A stretch of 64,000 nt of DNA from Acidobacteriota bacterium. GTDB taxonomy: Bacteria; Acidobacteriota; UBA6911. The translations under genes and the position numbers were made by a program. The stretch is from NCBI GenBank assembly GCA_016929335.1, contig JAFGIY010000082.1, positions 62,001 to 126,000 of the forward strand, in the 5' to 3' direction. The notes beneath the pieces are model-generated. The model saw nothing but the letters and a program-made list of their open reading frames with translations. It made no database searches and was not told where the DNA came from. Positions 19,001-26,671 of the stretch are shown piece by piece; the first letter of the stretch is position 1, and each line of letters starts with the position of its first letter.

Positions 19001-20224
19001 ACGCGTCTTGTGGTTTCCTCGGAGGACGGACGGCTCCTGATATACAAGTGGCCGGACCTTGAGAAGGAGAAAGCAATCGCCTGCCGGCTTCCTGTCATGT
19101 CGATCAGTCCCTCGGATCACGGTTTTCTGCTGATGACGGACCGGCACGGAAACATCCTGTCCCTTGATGATCGCCTGGAGATGACGGACTATGGGCGCTG
19201 CTCTTACGATCTGTACGACGACTATCCTTCCGCGATATATCCGGCTCCCGGCGGCGCTTTCTATATCTCCAATCACCGTTGCGTCACTTTGTCTATCGGG
19301 GGCAAATCCCGGCGAGATATTCTCCAGATCGATGGAGATGGAGACAAGGTGGATCTGCTTACATACAGTCGCGACAGAGGGTATGAGCTTTCCGTAGCAT
19401 CCGGGCCGCGACGCCTGCTCGCGCAGGAAATAGTCGGCCGGCAGCATGAGTTCGAATACAACAACTTCAAGTCTGCATGGAGCCGCAGCGGCTCTGTTGC
19501 CTATTCCAGGACAGCCCGTAGCGTAGCCTTTGAAGGCGACAACTGGTCTGTCTGCCACCCGACAGAGTCTGAAATTGTAAAGATAATGTACGTGGAGATG
19601 AAGGATTGCTTTCTGGTGCTGTGTTCTTCCGGCATGCTCTACATCATGCCGGCGAAGAGTGCTGCATTATCCACAGCACAGCTCGCCCGCAGCGATACCG
19701 GCAACTATCTCATGGAGGTGTGCGGTGCAAATGTTTGCGTCGTTGCGCAGAATGTTTTGTGCAAAACGGGACCGGCCAACATTTATGCGGAGACAGTCGT
19801 ATCGCTTCACAGAATTTCTGATTCCGGGACATCCCTCAAAGCGGAGTTGATCGACGTCCAGCACCTGGCAAATAACCAAAGCCGGATCATTGGCCTCTCA
19901 TTCCATCGCGGCAGCAACAACCTGTACATGTTTCGCGAAGGATCTCTCGAGCGGTGGCAGCTCGATCAGCCGAAACGGCACAACGTCACCCGTCTCGATT
20001 TGCAGGGTGGCCAAAGAGATGCGCTGTCATTTTGCGCTGCTCGCGACGGCGTTTTCTATGTGGACGCCGATAATCACCTCAAATTCCAGCCCATGACGGC
20101 GGCAAAAGGCGCCACCGATCTCGCCAGTTCCCGAACCATAACGTTTCTGAGTCCCAAAATGGGAACGTGGGGCTATATGGTGGAAGACAACCATGGGCTG
20201 TACCGTTTCTTGATCGATGAGTGA
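16085..20224 (+). CDS. Giant STAND NTPase with DUF4062 N-terminus, resembling NWD1/NPHP3-type proteins
   Basis: 1379 aa. Residues ~5-95 are a DUF4062 (TIR-like fold) domain: RVFISSTFEDLKEEREALQR, then DLRWGVRDEA, CLREIERCQRTGI and FIMLLGQRYGWRPLP. A WYRLDENADPPEYALQP block follows, also found (from memory) in animal NWD1-type proteins. Around residue 316 is a Walker A (LLGASGSGKSA) and around 402 a Walker B (PLVIFVDGLNQLG), then helical NACHT/winged-helix regions to ~700. The remaining ~570 residues are beta-rich with blade-like repeats, presumably a propeller sensor. The start is GTG with AAGGA 8 bases upstream. STAND NTPases are signal-sensing switches, and many bacterial ones defend against phage; that role is inferred from architecture and island context. 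It heads a cassette with the next two genes. Confidence 0.85.
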   Translation: MTSRRRTFRVFISSTFEDLKEEREALQRKVFRNLAKLCEQYQAGFQAIDLRWGVRDEAALDQKTMDICLREIERCQRTGIKPNFIMLLGQRYGWRPLPSRIEAVEFEHVLEAIGSSEEKAMLSRWYRLDENADPPEYALQPRTEQWTDSELWSSLEARLHGILCNGARAAGIAAGQMVKYEASATHQEILKGLGSTPEDRRHVFAFCRDVPDEGRDPELVNLKKFLAERLPSANILSYAPGDFARLCQDVERVLAPIIESEAAKFRSGPSQELAMEIETHDVFSRERSQVFGRNDVLDKIADYVGAGDSRVLILLGASGSGKSAVMAQASERVRLSQSNAVVIRRFVGISPESSNGLALLRSLCLQIGEAYGARGEMPVEFKEVERIFHERLGLASPGAPLVIFVDGLNQLGKDDPASSLNWLSGPRPPHCRIIVSTTEPAPVLRESRVLTLSALSRADAEAALDYWLEAAHRKLRPDQREILLSAFDRCSLPLYLRLAFEEARGWASYFPLKKCLLGDGVDGIIQTFFDRLSLESNHGSPLVSRSLGYLAASRYGLSEDEMIKLLSADRIVWKDFRNRAHHEPPEHSLPVIVWSRLHFDLEPYLSERIAGEAQVIAFYHSQVREAATRHYLDSRIAWHRHLHMARLFERACTDRNRYLPRKRAIGEMAYHYRICNNRRKLKSLYADMSFICSYVKCHNAFDLKDEIQMAPDPCVDGEMRSFIADTALLLAKYPEQAPQLLYKELSAESCRRQAELLAVRPWIRADRIRLEETAGDFSIGVSPAVSTEMRVEASCVAVKANLAFIHNASNKIELIRTGDLRPRGEILLPHPSRAIGMMLCDPWGRLLALVYDDGEIEFLKTVFDTAGNILSTSRVHRGTCNTGRFGLLSACALPDEIIYQAPDRRVISLQMDAGGKVSQSEIKCNRGILQNYFCSNTRCFAWKDGKDNLLAFPELDQTIALDYRATAVCRSGTRLVVSSEDGRLLIYKWPDLEKEKAIACRLPVMSISPSDHGFLLMTDRHGNILSLDDRLEMTDYGRCSYDLYDDYPSAIYPAPGGAFYISNHRCVTLSIGGKSRRDILQIDGDGDKVDLLTYSRDRGYELSVASGPRRLLAQEIVGRQHEFEYNNFKSAWSRSGSVAYSRTARSVAFEGDNWSVCHPTESEIVKIMYVEMKDCFLVLCSSGMLYIMPAKSAALSTAQLARSDTGNYLMEVCGANVCVVAQNVLCKTGPANIYAETVVSLHRISDSGTSLKAELIDVQHLANNQSRIIGLSFHRGSNNLYMFREGSLERWQLDQPKRHNVTRLDLQGGQRDALSFCAARDGVFYVDADNHLKFQPMTAAKGATDLASSRTITFLSPKMGTWGYMVEDNHGLYRFLIDE

Positions 20225-20369
20225 ATCCCGGAGCGCATCCGGATTTGTGAGGAATTACCAACAACCAGCCCCGGTGAAATCTGGTCTGCATCGTTTTCCT
20301 GACTAGCGGATGGATTTTTGATGATCATCGCCGGCTGATCCCGGCCTCGTACAAAGATGGGAGCTAATT

Positions 20370-21878
20370 ATGTCCGACTCGACCATGATGGATTTCAAGG
20401 AGTTGATGTACAGCTTTGAAAAGGCATACTCGGAATACGAAAAGGCGGAGGAGAGACTGGCTGTCGAGCAGGAGGGATATCAACAGGTCGGCCGGGAATA
20501 CATAGCGACCAATCCCCGCGAAGCCAATCATGAGCTGATCGAAGCGCAACGGGCCTTGCGCGATGAAGCCAGGGAGAAGCGCGACAAAAAATCGGCGGAA
20601 TGCGAAAACACATTTGGCAATCTCGTGGCCGTACTCCAGTCTCTGGCAAAAGAGGGAAGCTTAAAAAGCACGATTTTCACGGGGATGTGCGCAAAGGCTC
20701 GCGGGATAGGCACCGGACGATCCATGGCCGGGTTCTGCGGCCTGATGATAATTTTCTGTATTGCCCTGTGCGGATGGAGTGCCGTCAAAGCGCAAACCGC
20801 CGTTGTCCTGGCCGCTGCCGTCATGGTTGTGTTGTTTATGGTTCAGCGCGCCTACCTGAAAAGCAGGCTGAACAAACTGTCGGAAACGCTGAGGAACGAT
20901 GTTTTGCAGTTTGTGAGGGGGGGACTTTCAGGCAATGGTTCCCATCCCCGTGATGACAGCGACGGCACAGGAACGTCCGGATCCTCCCGCGGCAGTCAGA
21001 GAGCTTCAGCCGCGGAACTGCTGCGAACCCGTCCATATGCGCAGTTCGAAGATCTGTTCCGTCACAGTCTTCAGTTGAAAGACAGCGGAGCTCTTGCCTC
21101 GGCGCTGCGGGCGCGGCAGAAAGCCACGGAACTGGTACGGGACATTCCGGCGCTTTATTGTGTAGGAAAGCACAATGAAATGATCCTGGAGTACAACCAT
21201 ATCGGGCATGGAATTGAAGCGCGCAAATCAGCGTTGGAAAGCCTCAAATTCGAACAAGAGTTCAAAGACATGGCGCGTGCGCTCTTTCAGATGTTTCGAT
21301 TCGACTTCTACCAGGAGAGCATCGAGTACATGACAAGCGCCGCCACCTCCTACGATGAAGCGGAATACTACTTTGCAAAGCTGAGAGATCAGTTCCCCAC
21401 GGAGGTAAATAAGCGCAGGTATCGGGAGCTCCAGGATCTGAAGAAAAAGTATAGCCGATGGTATTCGGCGCACCGGGCGATATTGAATACATTTTACAGC
21501 CGAGTGAACGCGCAGCTGGACAAGGGACGTTATGCGGCCGGCCTGTCGATCATCGATTTGATTCTCAAAAATTCAGAGAAGCCTGGCTACACCCTGAAAT
21601 ACGAGGAGTATGTCGATCTTCTGGACGACATGTGCGCCCTGGCGATGAAGCTGCTTCTTCAGAAAATGGAGTTGCGCCCATCCGGCGGGAGGCAGAGGGA
21701 AGATGGCAATGAGCTCGGGTGCATCCTGGAAAAACCGATTCTGTATTTGAGCGAGTTTTATCCGGATTGCATGCCTAAAGACAGAGATCTGTTCGGTAAT
21801 CACTACAAGTCATTTGAACTGGTGCCATGGATCGAGGAAGTGGAGGGATGGAAAAGGCTTGCCGCGCTTATGGGCTAA
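20370..21878 (+). CDS. Coiled-coil membrane protein with helical C-terminal domain, function unknown
   Basis: I do not recognise this 502-aa protein. Residues ~5-110 are charged and helical, probably coiled coil. Two closely spaced transmembrane segments follow (MAGFCGLMIIFCIALCGWSAV and TAVVLAAAVMVVLFMVQ, ~118-157), then a Ser/Gly/Asp-rich linker (~175-205) and a ~295-residue helical C-terminus with TPR-like pairs (ALASALRARQKATELVRD; GYTLKYEEYVDLLDDMCALA). The start has GGGAGC upstream. It lies 145 bp after the STAND gene on the same strand. A membrane-acting partner or effector of the STAND protein is one reading, unproven. Confidence 0.7.
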   Translation: MSDSTMMDFKELMYSFEKAYSEYEKAEERLAVEQEGYQQVGREYIATNPREANHELIEAQRALRDEAREKRDKKSAECENTFGNLVAVLQSLAKEGSLKSTIFTGMCAKARGIGTGRSMAGFCGLMIIFCIALCGWSAVKAQTAVVLAAAVMVVLFMVQRAYLKSRLNKLSETLRNDVLQFVRGGLSGNGSHPRDDSDGTGTSGSSRGSQRASAAELLRTRPYAQFEDLFRHSLQLKDSGALASALRARQKATELVRDIPALYCVGKHNEMILEYNHIGHGIEARKSALESLKFEQEFKDMARALFQMFRFDFYQESIEYMTSAATSYDEAEYYFAKLRDQFPTEVNKRRYRELQDLKKKYSRWYSAHRAILNTFYSRVNAQLDKGRYAAGLSIIDLILKNSEKPGYTLKYEEYVDLLDDMCALAMKLLLQKMELRPSGGRQREDGNELGCILEKPILYLSEFYPDCMPKDRDLFGNHYKSFELVPWIEEVEGWKRLAALMG

Positions 21879-21976
21879 ACAGTCTTCTAACGGATGGAAG
21901 GCGAATTGCCGGTGCGGTAATCCCTTTAGGAAAATGAGGAGCGGATAATGGGACAGGAAGAGTTGGAGGGGTAAAT

Positions 21977-22426
21977 ATGAATATTTTGCGGAAACTATTC
22001 GGAGGCTCTTCGACTCTGCATGCATCATCGGACGAGCCGGGCAGGGTAAGTTGTGAAGAGGTTGTCGACATAATTTGCTCAAAGGCTTCGAATTTTACTA
22101 ATGGACGAGGAATGGTCCTGATACTCCTCGAAATTTGTGAAATTCAAGTTTATTTCTTTAACGGAGCGCCGCGGGTATCCTGGAAATATGAAAATCATCA
22201 ATTTTCAACTGACCGAGTTGGTCAGACTATTCTTGAGGGTCCGCCGCTAAAATTTATTCTTAGAGTGAATGATGAATCAAGATTGGCAAAGGTAATTCAA
22301 AAAAAGTTTCGGCAACATGATATCGGTATAACGCCATTGTGGCATTTGGATCGAAGCGCGTCAGATTACCATATAATGGAAATTATGCACAGAGACGATG
22401 CCGGCATCCGAATTTCATTTGAATAG
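21977..22426 (+). CDS. Small protein of unknown function, third gene of the STAND cassette
   Basis: The 149-aa product is unrecognised. It has no signal peptide or transmembrane segment. Alternating short strands (GMVLILLEICEIQVYFF; PRVSWKYEN; LKFILRVNDESRLAKVIQKKF) suggest a small alpha/beta fold. The coding sequence is visibly more AT-rich than its neighbours (runs such as AATTTATTCTTAGAGTGAATGATG), which hints at separate or recent acquisition. GGAGGGG is 7 bases before the ATG. It is 98 bp after the coiled-coil membrane gene, same strand, and is followed by the integrase remnant. Confidence 0.65.
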   Translation: MNILRKLFGGSSTLHASSDEPGRVSCEEVVDIICSKASNFTNGRGMVLILLEICEIQVYFFNGAPRVSWKYENHQFSTDRVGQTILEGPPLKFILRVNDESRLAKVIQKKFRQHDIGITPLWHLDRSASDYHIMEIMHRDDAGIRISFE

Positions 22427-22490
22427 AAGTTCACACCCGCAAGTTTTGCTTCCTTCACAGCCTTTTCAAAATGCCGGAATAGGCCATGAA

Positions 22491-22914
22491 TCAGTAGCAG
22501 AAGCCGTGGCCTCTCCGCGAAATAAACAGATGGTCATCATCCCCGGCAATCAGCCTGCGGCGAATAAGGTATCGTTCTAGTCCCAAGGCAGCTGTGGGGT
22601 GAAGCGGGGAGAAGTCGGCTTTTGCGGAGCTTTGTTTTACGGATGATGAGACCATCTGACTTGATATCGTCCATCCGCAAAGCAAGGGCTTCTGAAACGC
22701 GCATTCCGGTCGCCGACAGTAATGCAAACAAAGTGGCAAAGACGTGTGGACGAAGAGATCCTAATGGGCGTAGACGCATTGCCTGTTCAATTATTTTGCA
22801 AACATCCGTCGGTGAAAAAATGAAAGGCACACGTCGCTTTTTGTGATAGCCAAAAAAGCCATCAGGTGGAATTTCATGGCCATTATCTTCTGCTCTGGCG
22901 TAATGCGCAAAACT
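22491..22914 (-). pseudogene. Tyrosine recombinase/integrase remnant (frameshifted, both ends missing)
   Basis: Reading from 22914 leftwards gives SFAHYARAEDNGHEIPPDGF, FIFSPTDVCKIIEQAMRL, then FATLFALLSATGMRVSEALA and RMDDIKSDGLIIRKTKLRKSRLLP, the core-binding/catalytic boundary of a phage-type tyrosine integrase with its first catalytic Arg in TGMRVSEAL. At a C-run (GGGG on the plus strand, 22606-22609) one extra base shifts the frame; the continuation LHPTAALGLERYLIRRRLIAGDDDHLF is in the other frame and stops at 22491. The C-terminal HxxR and Tyr are missing. The gene is therefore dead. Confidence 0.85.
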
Positions 22915-22943
22915 TGATAAGGAACTGGTTTCAGGCTGTCCAT
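22791..22943 (-). pseudogene. Probable hicA toxin remnant joined to integrase sequence
   Basis: An ATG starts 2 bases after the hicB stop (TAG-CC-ATG), the spacing of a coupled hicBA pair. Its first codons read MDSLKPVPYQVL, close to the common HicA opening. From 22914 the DNA instead encodes the integrase core in another frame, so the ORF runs on as out-of-frame integrase and stops at 22791 after 50 codons. The HicA catalytic His and dsRBD-like core are absent. The junction would have removed the toxin and kept the antitoxin. This is inferred from a 12-codon match. Confidence 0.5.
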
Positions 22944-22945
22944 GG

Positions 22946-23215
22946 CTATCTTACCGATAGAGTCAGGCGGTCAAGAGAAACAAATTCCGGAGGCAGCCAA
23001 TTGTCTCCCTCTCGTCGATAGCCGGCCTCATCCAGAATTTCATTGAGCGTTCCCATGTCGGCGCAGGTTTCCAGGAAGCCCTGGACGGCGTCTACAATGT
23101 TTTTCCTGGCCTCATCGGCCGATCCTCCACAACTTGAGATGTCCAGTTCGGGAACATAGGCAACGTAAGAATCACCCTCCTTAAAAATGTGGGTGGTAAA
23201 GGCGATATCGCGCAT
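22946..23215 (-). CDS. hicB: HicB-family antitoxin (orphan)
   Basis: The 89-aa product has the HicB-type RNase H-like fold opening: [44 protein letters not shown], the classic pattern of a partial RNase H strand set. A short C-terminal part (WLPPEFVSLDRLTLSVR) replaces a clear DNA-binding domain. AGGAGG lies 6 bases before the ATG. HicB normally neutralises the mRNA interferase HicA encoded beside it; here only a truncated hicA start follows. The gene overlaps the non-homologous 3' tail of the truncated kinase gene at 23092-23215. Confidence 0.85.
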   Translation of the reverse strand: MRDIAFTTHIFKEGDSYVAYVPELDISSCGGSADEARKNIVDAVQGFLETCADMGTLNEILDEAGYRREGDNWLPPEFVSLDRLTLSVR

Positions 23216-24273
23216 TGTTTCCTCCTAGCGTTCATGAAGAGACATGAGTTCAGGGCATCAAAGAAGAGAGCATTGTCAACTATACGCCGAATACGGCTTT
23301 GCCTGCCTTTGAAGGCGAATGCCGACGTGCGAGCGATCACCTGAAGGCCGGAGATTTGCGTCAGGGCGTTGATGATTTCCTCCGCCAATCCATCAGCGAA
23401 CCACTCATTGTCTTTGCCCGGACTCATGTCGGCAAACGGAAGCACCGCAATCGATGGTTCCGTGGAGCTCCCGGTCTTCTTATCCTCAAAGACCTGCTCC
23501 AGAGCCTGCCTGGCCTCAAACATCTGTTGAAACCGCTCCGAGGATTGCTTGGCCAGACACCGCCGCACGATCTTTTCAAGCGAAGGAGACGTTTGCAGCG
23601 GGGGCGGATCGCCCTTCACTATTGCATCCATTATTGCGTAGCTGCTATCTCCGGAAAATGCGCGCCTCCCGCTCAGCATTTCATACAACACAAGCCCGAA
23701 AGAGAATATATCTGATCGTGCGTCAGCCGGCTGGCCTTGTGCTTGCTCCGGAGACATGTAGGCGACAGTCCCGAGAACGGCTCCTGTCTGCGTCGCCGGG
23801 AAATCCGCTGTCGGCGACTGAGATGTTGAGGCATCCTGCTCGTAGAGCTTCGCCAGCCCGAAATCGAGCAGCTTCACCGAGCCTTCGTCGGTGACCATAA
23901 TGTTTGACGGTTTCAGATCGCGGTGGATGATTCCCTTCTTGTGAGCCGATTCAAGCGCAGTGGCGATCTGGATTGCCAGACGCACGGCTGCCTTTTCAGG
24001 AAGAGGGCCTGAGAGAGGTTTGCCCTCGACATACTCCAGCACGAGATAATCGGGACCAATATCGAATAGCTGGCAAATATTCGGATGGTTCAGCGCGGCA
24101 ATCGACTTCGCCTCCTGTCTAAACCGCTCGCTGTGCTGCTCCTTGACCTTTTTGATCGCCACGATGCGACCCAGGCGCGTGTCCCGCGCTTTCCATACTT
24201 CACCCATCCCTCCCACCCCGATGGATGCGATCATTTCGTACGGGCCGAGTTTAGTGCCTGCGGCTAAATTCAT
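23092..24273 (-). CDS. Ser/Thr protein kinase, truncated at the 3' end
   Basis: I start at ATG 24273 ([14 protein letters not shown]), which overlaps the stop of the upstream kinase as ATGA; the ORF-track start at 24525 would lie inside that gene. A complete Hanks-type domain follows: Gly-loop [41 protein letters not shown]. After it comes the start of the [23 protein letters not shown] domain (TolB/FlgO-like) up to SAFAFKGRQ. Full-length relatives continue with a long sensor/TPR region; here recognisable homology stops at ~23285 and a ~63-residue random-looking tail overlaps hicB. The kinase domain is probably active but the sensor is lost. Confidence 0.8.
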   Translation of the reverse strand: MNLAAGTKLGPYEMIASIGVGGMGEVWKARDTRLGRIVAIKKVKEQHSERFRQEAKSIAALNHPNICQLFDIGPDYLVLEYVEGKPLSGPLPEKAAVRLAIQIATALESAHKKGIIHRDLKPSNIMVTDEGSVKLLDFGLAKLYEQDASTSQSPTADFPATQTGAVLGTVAYMSPEQAQGQPADARSDIFSFGLVLYEMLSGRRAFSGDSSYAIMDAIVKGDPPPLQTSPSLEKIVRRCLAKQSSERFQQMFEARQALEQVFEDKKTGSSTEPSIAVLPFADMSPGKDNEWFADGLAEEIINALTQISGLQVIARTSAFAFKGRQSRIRRIVDNALFFDALNSCLFMNARRKQCAISPLPPTFLRRVILTLPMFPNWTSQVVEDRPMRPGKTL

Positions 24274-25490
24274 TTGTTGAGCCCCGCTTGCCAGTTCAGG
24301 ACAACGGTGAAGGGAAGCGAAGCCGCTTCTCCCGCTGGTTTGGCTATCAGAAAGCGCCGGCCGTCGCCGGATGGTGAGTAGGTCCGGCTGACCGAGGTTC
24401 CTGGAATTGAAAAGAGGGCTTTGGCAATGCCGGGCTCGAATGTGGTTGCTGCCGCGCGGACCAAAACGGCCATCAGTTTGCGGTCGGCCGCCAGGTAAAA
24501 CAGCTCCGTCCCATCTTGCCGCCATTGGGGATCCGCGCCGCCCCCGCTCGAAATCTGCTTTCTTTCGCTGGTGGGCGGGAAAGCCTGCACGTATACCTCA
24601 TTGCGCCCCGACTCATCCGATACATAGGCGAGCCATGCACGCTTCACAGGCGTGGATACCGGAGCGCTTTCAAGCAAAGCAAAGGAGTCACCGATGTCGC
24701 GCAGGCGCTTCTTCCGATCCTTTTCTAAACAGCGGCGCAGGAGCCGTTGAACCTCTGCAGGAATCTTTTCCCAGTCTGGCTCTCTCGTCAGCACCGATGC
24801 CGGCGTCTCCGTGACCGTCTCTCCCTCGAAGGCTCTCTTGCCGGTCAGGCATTCGTACAGGATGCAGCCGAATGCCCAGATGTCGGCACGCTTGTCGACG
24901 GATTTGCCTTTGGCCTGCTCCGGGCTCATGTAGGCGGCTGTGCCAAGAATAACGCCCGGCCGCGTCATTGCCTCCGTCAGAGTGGGCGATTGCGACGAAT
25001 CAATGCTCTGCGTTTCGTCGGAGAGCGCCTTCGCCAGGCCGAAGTCCAGTATCTTGACCTTGCCCCCTTCGGTGATCATCACATTGGCAGGCTTTAGATC
25101 CCGATGAATCACGCCCTTCTCATGCGCGGCTTCAAGCCCTTCGGCCATCTGGCGATATAACTCAAGAGTCTCGTCAATCGGCAGTGATCCTTTGCTGATC
25201 CTCTGTGCCAGCGTTTCCCCCTCGACAAGCTCCAACACAAGGAAGCGTTTTCCTTCAGCCTGTTCCAACCCGTAGATTGCGGCAATATTGGGATGATTGA
25301 GCGACGCCAGGAGTTTGGCCTCGCGCTCGAAGCGGGCCATGCGCTCCGGATCGCCCGCGAATGCATCCGGAAGTAACTTCAGCGCGACCTTTCGGTTCAG
25401 ATTGAGGTCATCGGCCACGTACACCTCGCCCATGCCGGCCTTGCCGAGCGGGCTCGTGATCCGGTAATGCCCGAGCGTCGTGCCGATCAT
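24270..25490 (-). CDS. Ser/Thr protein kinase with internally deleted propeller
   Basis: The 406-aa product has a complete kinase domain ([49 protein letters not shown], ~residues 8-275). It ends with what is normally the last blades of a PD40/TolB-type propeller ([68 protein letters not shown]). Relatives of this type carry a transmembrane helix and several hundred propeller residues between these parts; here ESAPVSTPVKRA joins them directly, in frame. It is the first gene of a coupled kinase pair. It may be a soluble kinase or a decaying gene. Confidence 0.8.
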   Translation of the reverse strand: MIGTTLGHYRITSPLGKAGMGEVYVADDLNLNRKVALKLLPDAFAGDPERMARFEREAKLLASLNHPNIAAIYGLEQAEGKRFLVLELVEGETLAQRISKGSLPIDETLELYRQMAEGLEAAHEKGVIHRDLKPANVMITEGGKVKILDFGLAKALSDETQSIDSSQSPTLTEAMTRPGVILGTAAYMSPEQAKGKSVDKRADIWAFGCILYECLTGKRAFEGETVTETPASVLTREPDWEKIPAEVQRLLRRCLEKDRKKRLRDIGDSFALLESAPVSTPVKRAWLAYVSDESGRNEVYVQAFPPTSERKQISSGGGADPQWRQDGTELFYLAADRKLMAVLVRAAATTFEPGIAKALFSIPGTSVSRTYSPSGDGRRFLIAKPAGEAASLPFTVVLNWQAGLNK

Positions 25491-25654
25491 GAACGTGCGC
25501 TCCCCCCGTCAGAGGTTACATGCCGCTCGCTTGTGCCTGATGAATCGTATGCCTGATTATAGGTCGCTGATGCGGCTGTCGAAAGTGAAATAGTGGCTTG
25601 CGGGTAAGGAAGCAGTGGGTTCTTTTCCTGGCGCCTTAGAGCCCCGGAATCTTT

Positions 25655-25735
25655 GAGTTGAATCAACTCGAAGACTCCAAGCCGCAAAGTCTCCAAGAAC
25701 AGCCATAATTCTCTCCTGGAATTGCCGGGTTTTTC
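25655..25735. repeat. Intergenic repeat family 3, copy 1
   Basis: It starts with a GAGTTG-AAT-CAACTC hairpin, then AAGACTCCAAGCCGCAAAGTCTCCAAGAACAGCCATAATTCTCTCCTGGAATT. The copy at 37409-37482 matches over the same ~75 bp with scattered changes. It fills most of the 25491-25790 spacer between the divergent kinase and YchJ-like genes, so it could influence both promoters; no gene is visible in it. Confidence 0.75.
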
Positions 25736-25790
25736 CTAAAGATACGTTTTGGTAATCTGAATCGATGAACGATAATAGTGGTGATCAGAA

Positions 25791-26315
25791 TTGATTGCGA
25801 TGATGAAAGGGATGGAAACAAAAGAGATGACCAACTGTTTCTGCGGAAGTGACAAATTATTCAGTGAGTGCTGTGAACCCTTGCTCAAAGGCGTAAGCAA
25901 AGCCCCAACGGCCGAAGCATTAATGCGCTCACGATATTCTGCCTATGCCACGGCTGACATCGATTATATAGAACAAACCATGCATTCCAGCACTAAGCCG
26001 GACTTCAACCGCGAGAGCGCGCGAAAATGGGCTGAAGAATCCCAATGGCATGGTCTCGAGATACTTAATGTGACCGGCGGGAAAGAAGATGATGCGGAGG
26101 GAAGCGTCGAGTTTATTGCTGCCTATTCGCAGAAAGATGAAAGAATCAAGCACCACGAACTCGCATCCTTCCGCAAAGAAGGAGGAGCTTGGACCTTTGT
26201 CGACGGCCGTATCCTGTATCAGCCCTTTCGCCGCGATCAACCCAAAATCGGCCGGAATGATCCCTGCCCTTGCGGCAGCGGCAAGAAATATAAAAAGTGC
26301 TGCGGGAAGAAATAG
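25791..26315 (+). CDS. YchJ-family protein with SEC-C motifs at both ends
   Basis: The 174-aa ORF begins with TTG at 25791; ATGs at 25800, 25812 and 25827 are alternatives, the last with AAAGAG just upstream. The N-terminal SEC-C motif [13 protein letters not shown] and the C-terminal one [16 protein letters not shown] (zinc-binding Cys/His sets) flank a YchJ/NTF2-like domain ([36 protein letters not shown]). SEC-C motifs bind zinc and often attach to SecB or other proteins; the role of YchJ is unknown. It is followed by a REP hairpin. Confidence 0.88.
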   Translation: MIAMMKGMETKEMTNCFCGSDKLFSECCEPLLKGVSKAPTAEALMRSRYSAYATADIDYIEQTMHSSTKPDFNRESARKWAEESQWHGLEILNVTGGKEDDAEGSVEFIAAYSQKDERIKHHELASFRKEGGAWTFVDGRILYQPFRRDQPKIGRNDPCPCGSGKKYKKCCGKK

Positions 26316-26346
26316 GCTGCATGCATACATACGTTGAATCACGTGG

Positions 26347-26366
26347 GTCGCGGCTGAAGCCGCGAC
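26347..26366. repeat. REP-like hairpin, single copy
   Basis: The perfect GTCGCGGC-TGAA-GCCGCGAC hairpin is extended outward to ACGTGG/CCACAT and followed by a degenerate CAAGGCATGCCTAATTGAATCG, matching the right flank of the 53881-54188 element (GCATGCCTGCTTGAATCG). The rest of the 26316-26671 spacer holds no gene that I can support. Confidence 0.85.
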
Positions 26367-26671
26367 CCACATGGTTCAAGGCATGCCTAATTGAATCGAG
26401 TTTTTGGAAGGCCCATTATCCACAGCTATTTGATGGTGTGATTCACATACTAAATACGATATTACTTATTGACACCGAATCTGCAATATTACTAAGATTG
26501 CCGTCATATTGAGGGCAGTCCAGAATTCTCTCCTCCGGAATATGCCGCCGCCTCGGGCCCTTATTGAAGCCCTCAGGTTGCTTATTCAGCAAAAATCTTA
26601 CATAGCTGAAGTTCGCACTATTCGTTAATTCGTTTTACCATCAGTAATCCCATCGTCAAAAAGGAGGGGCT

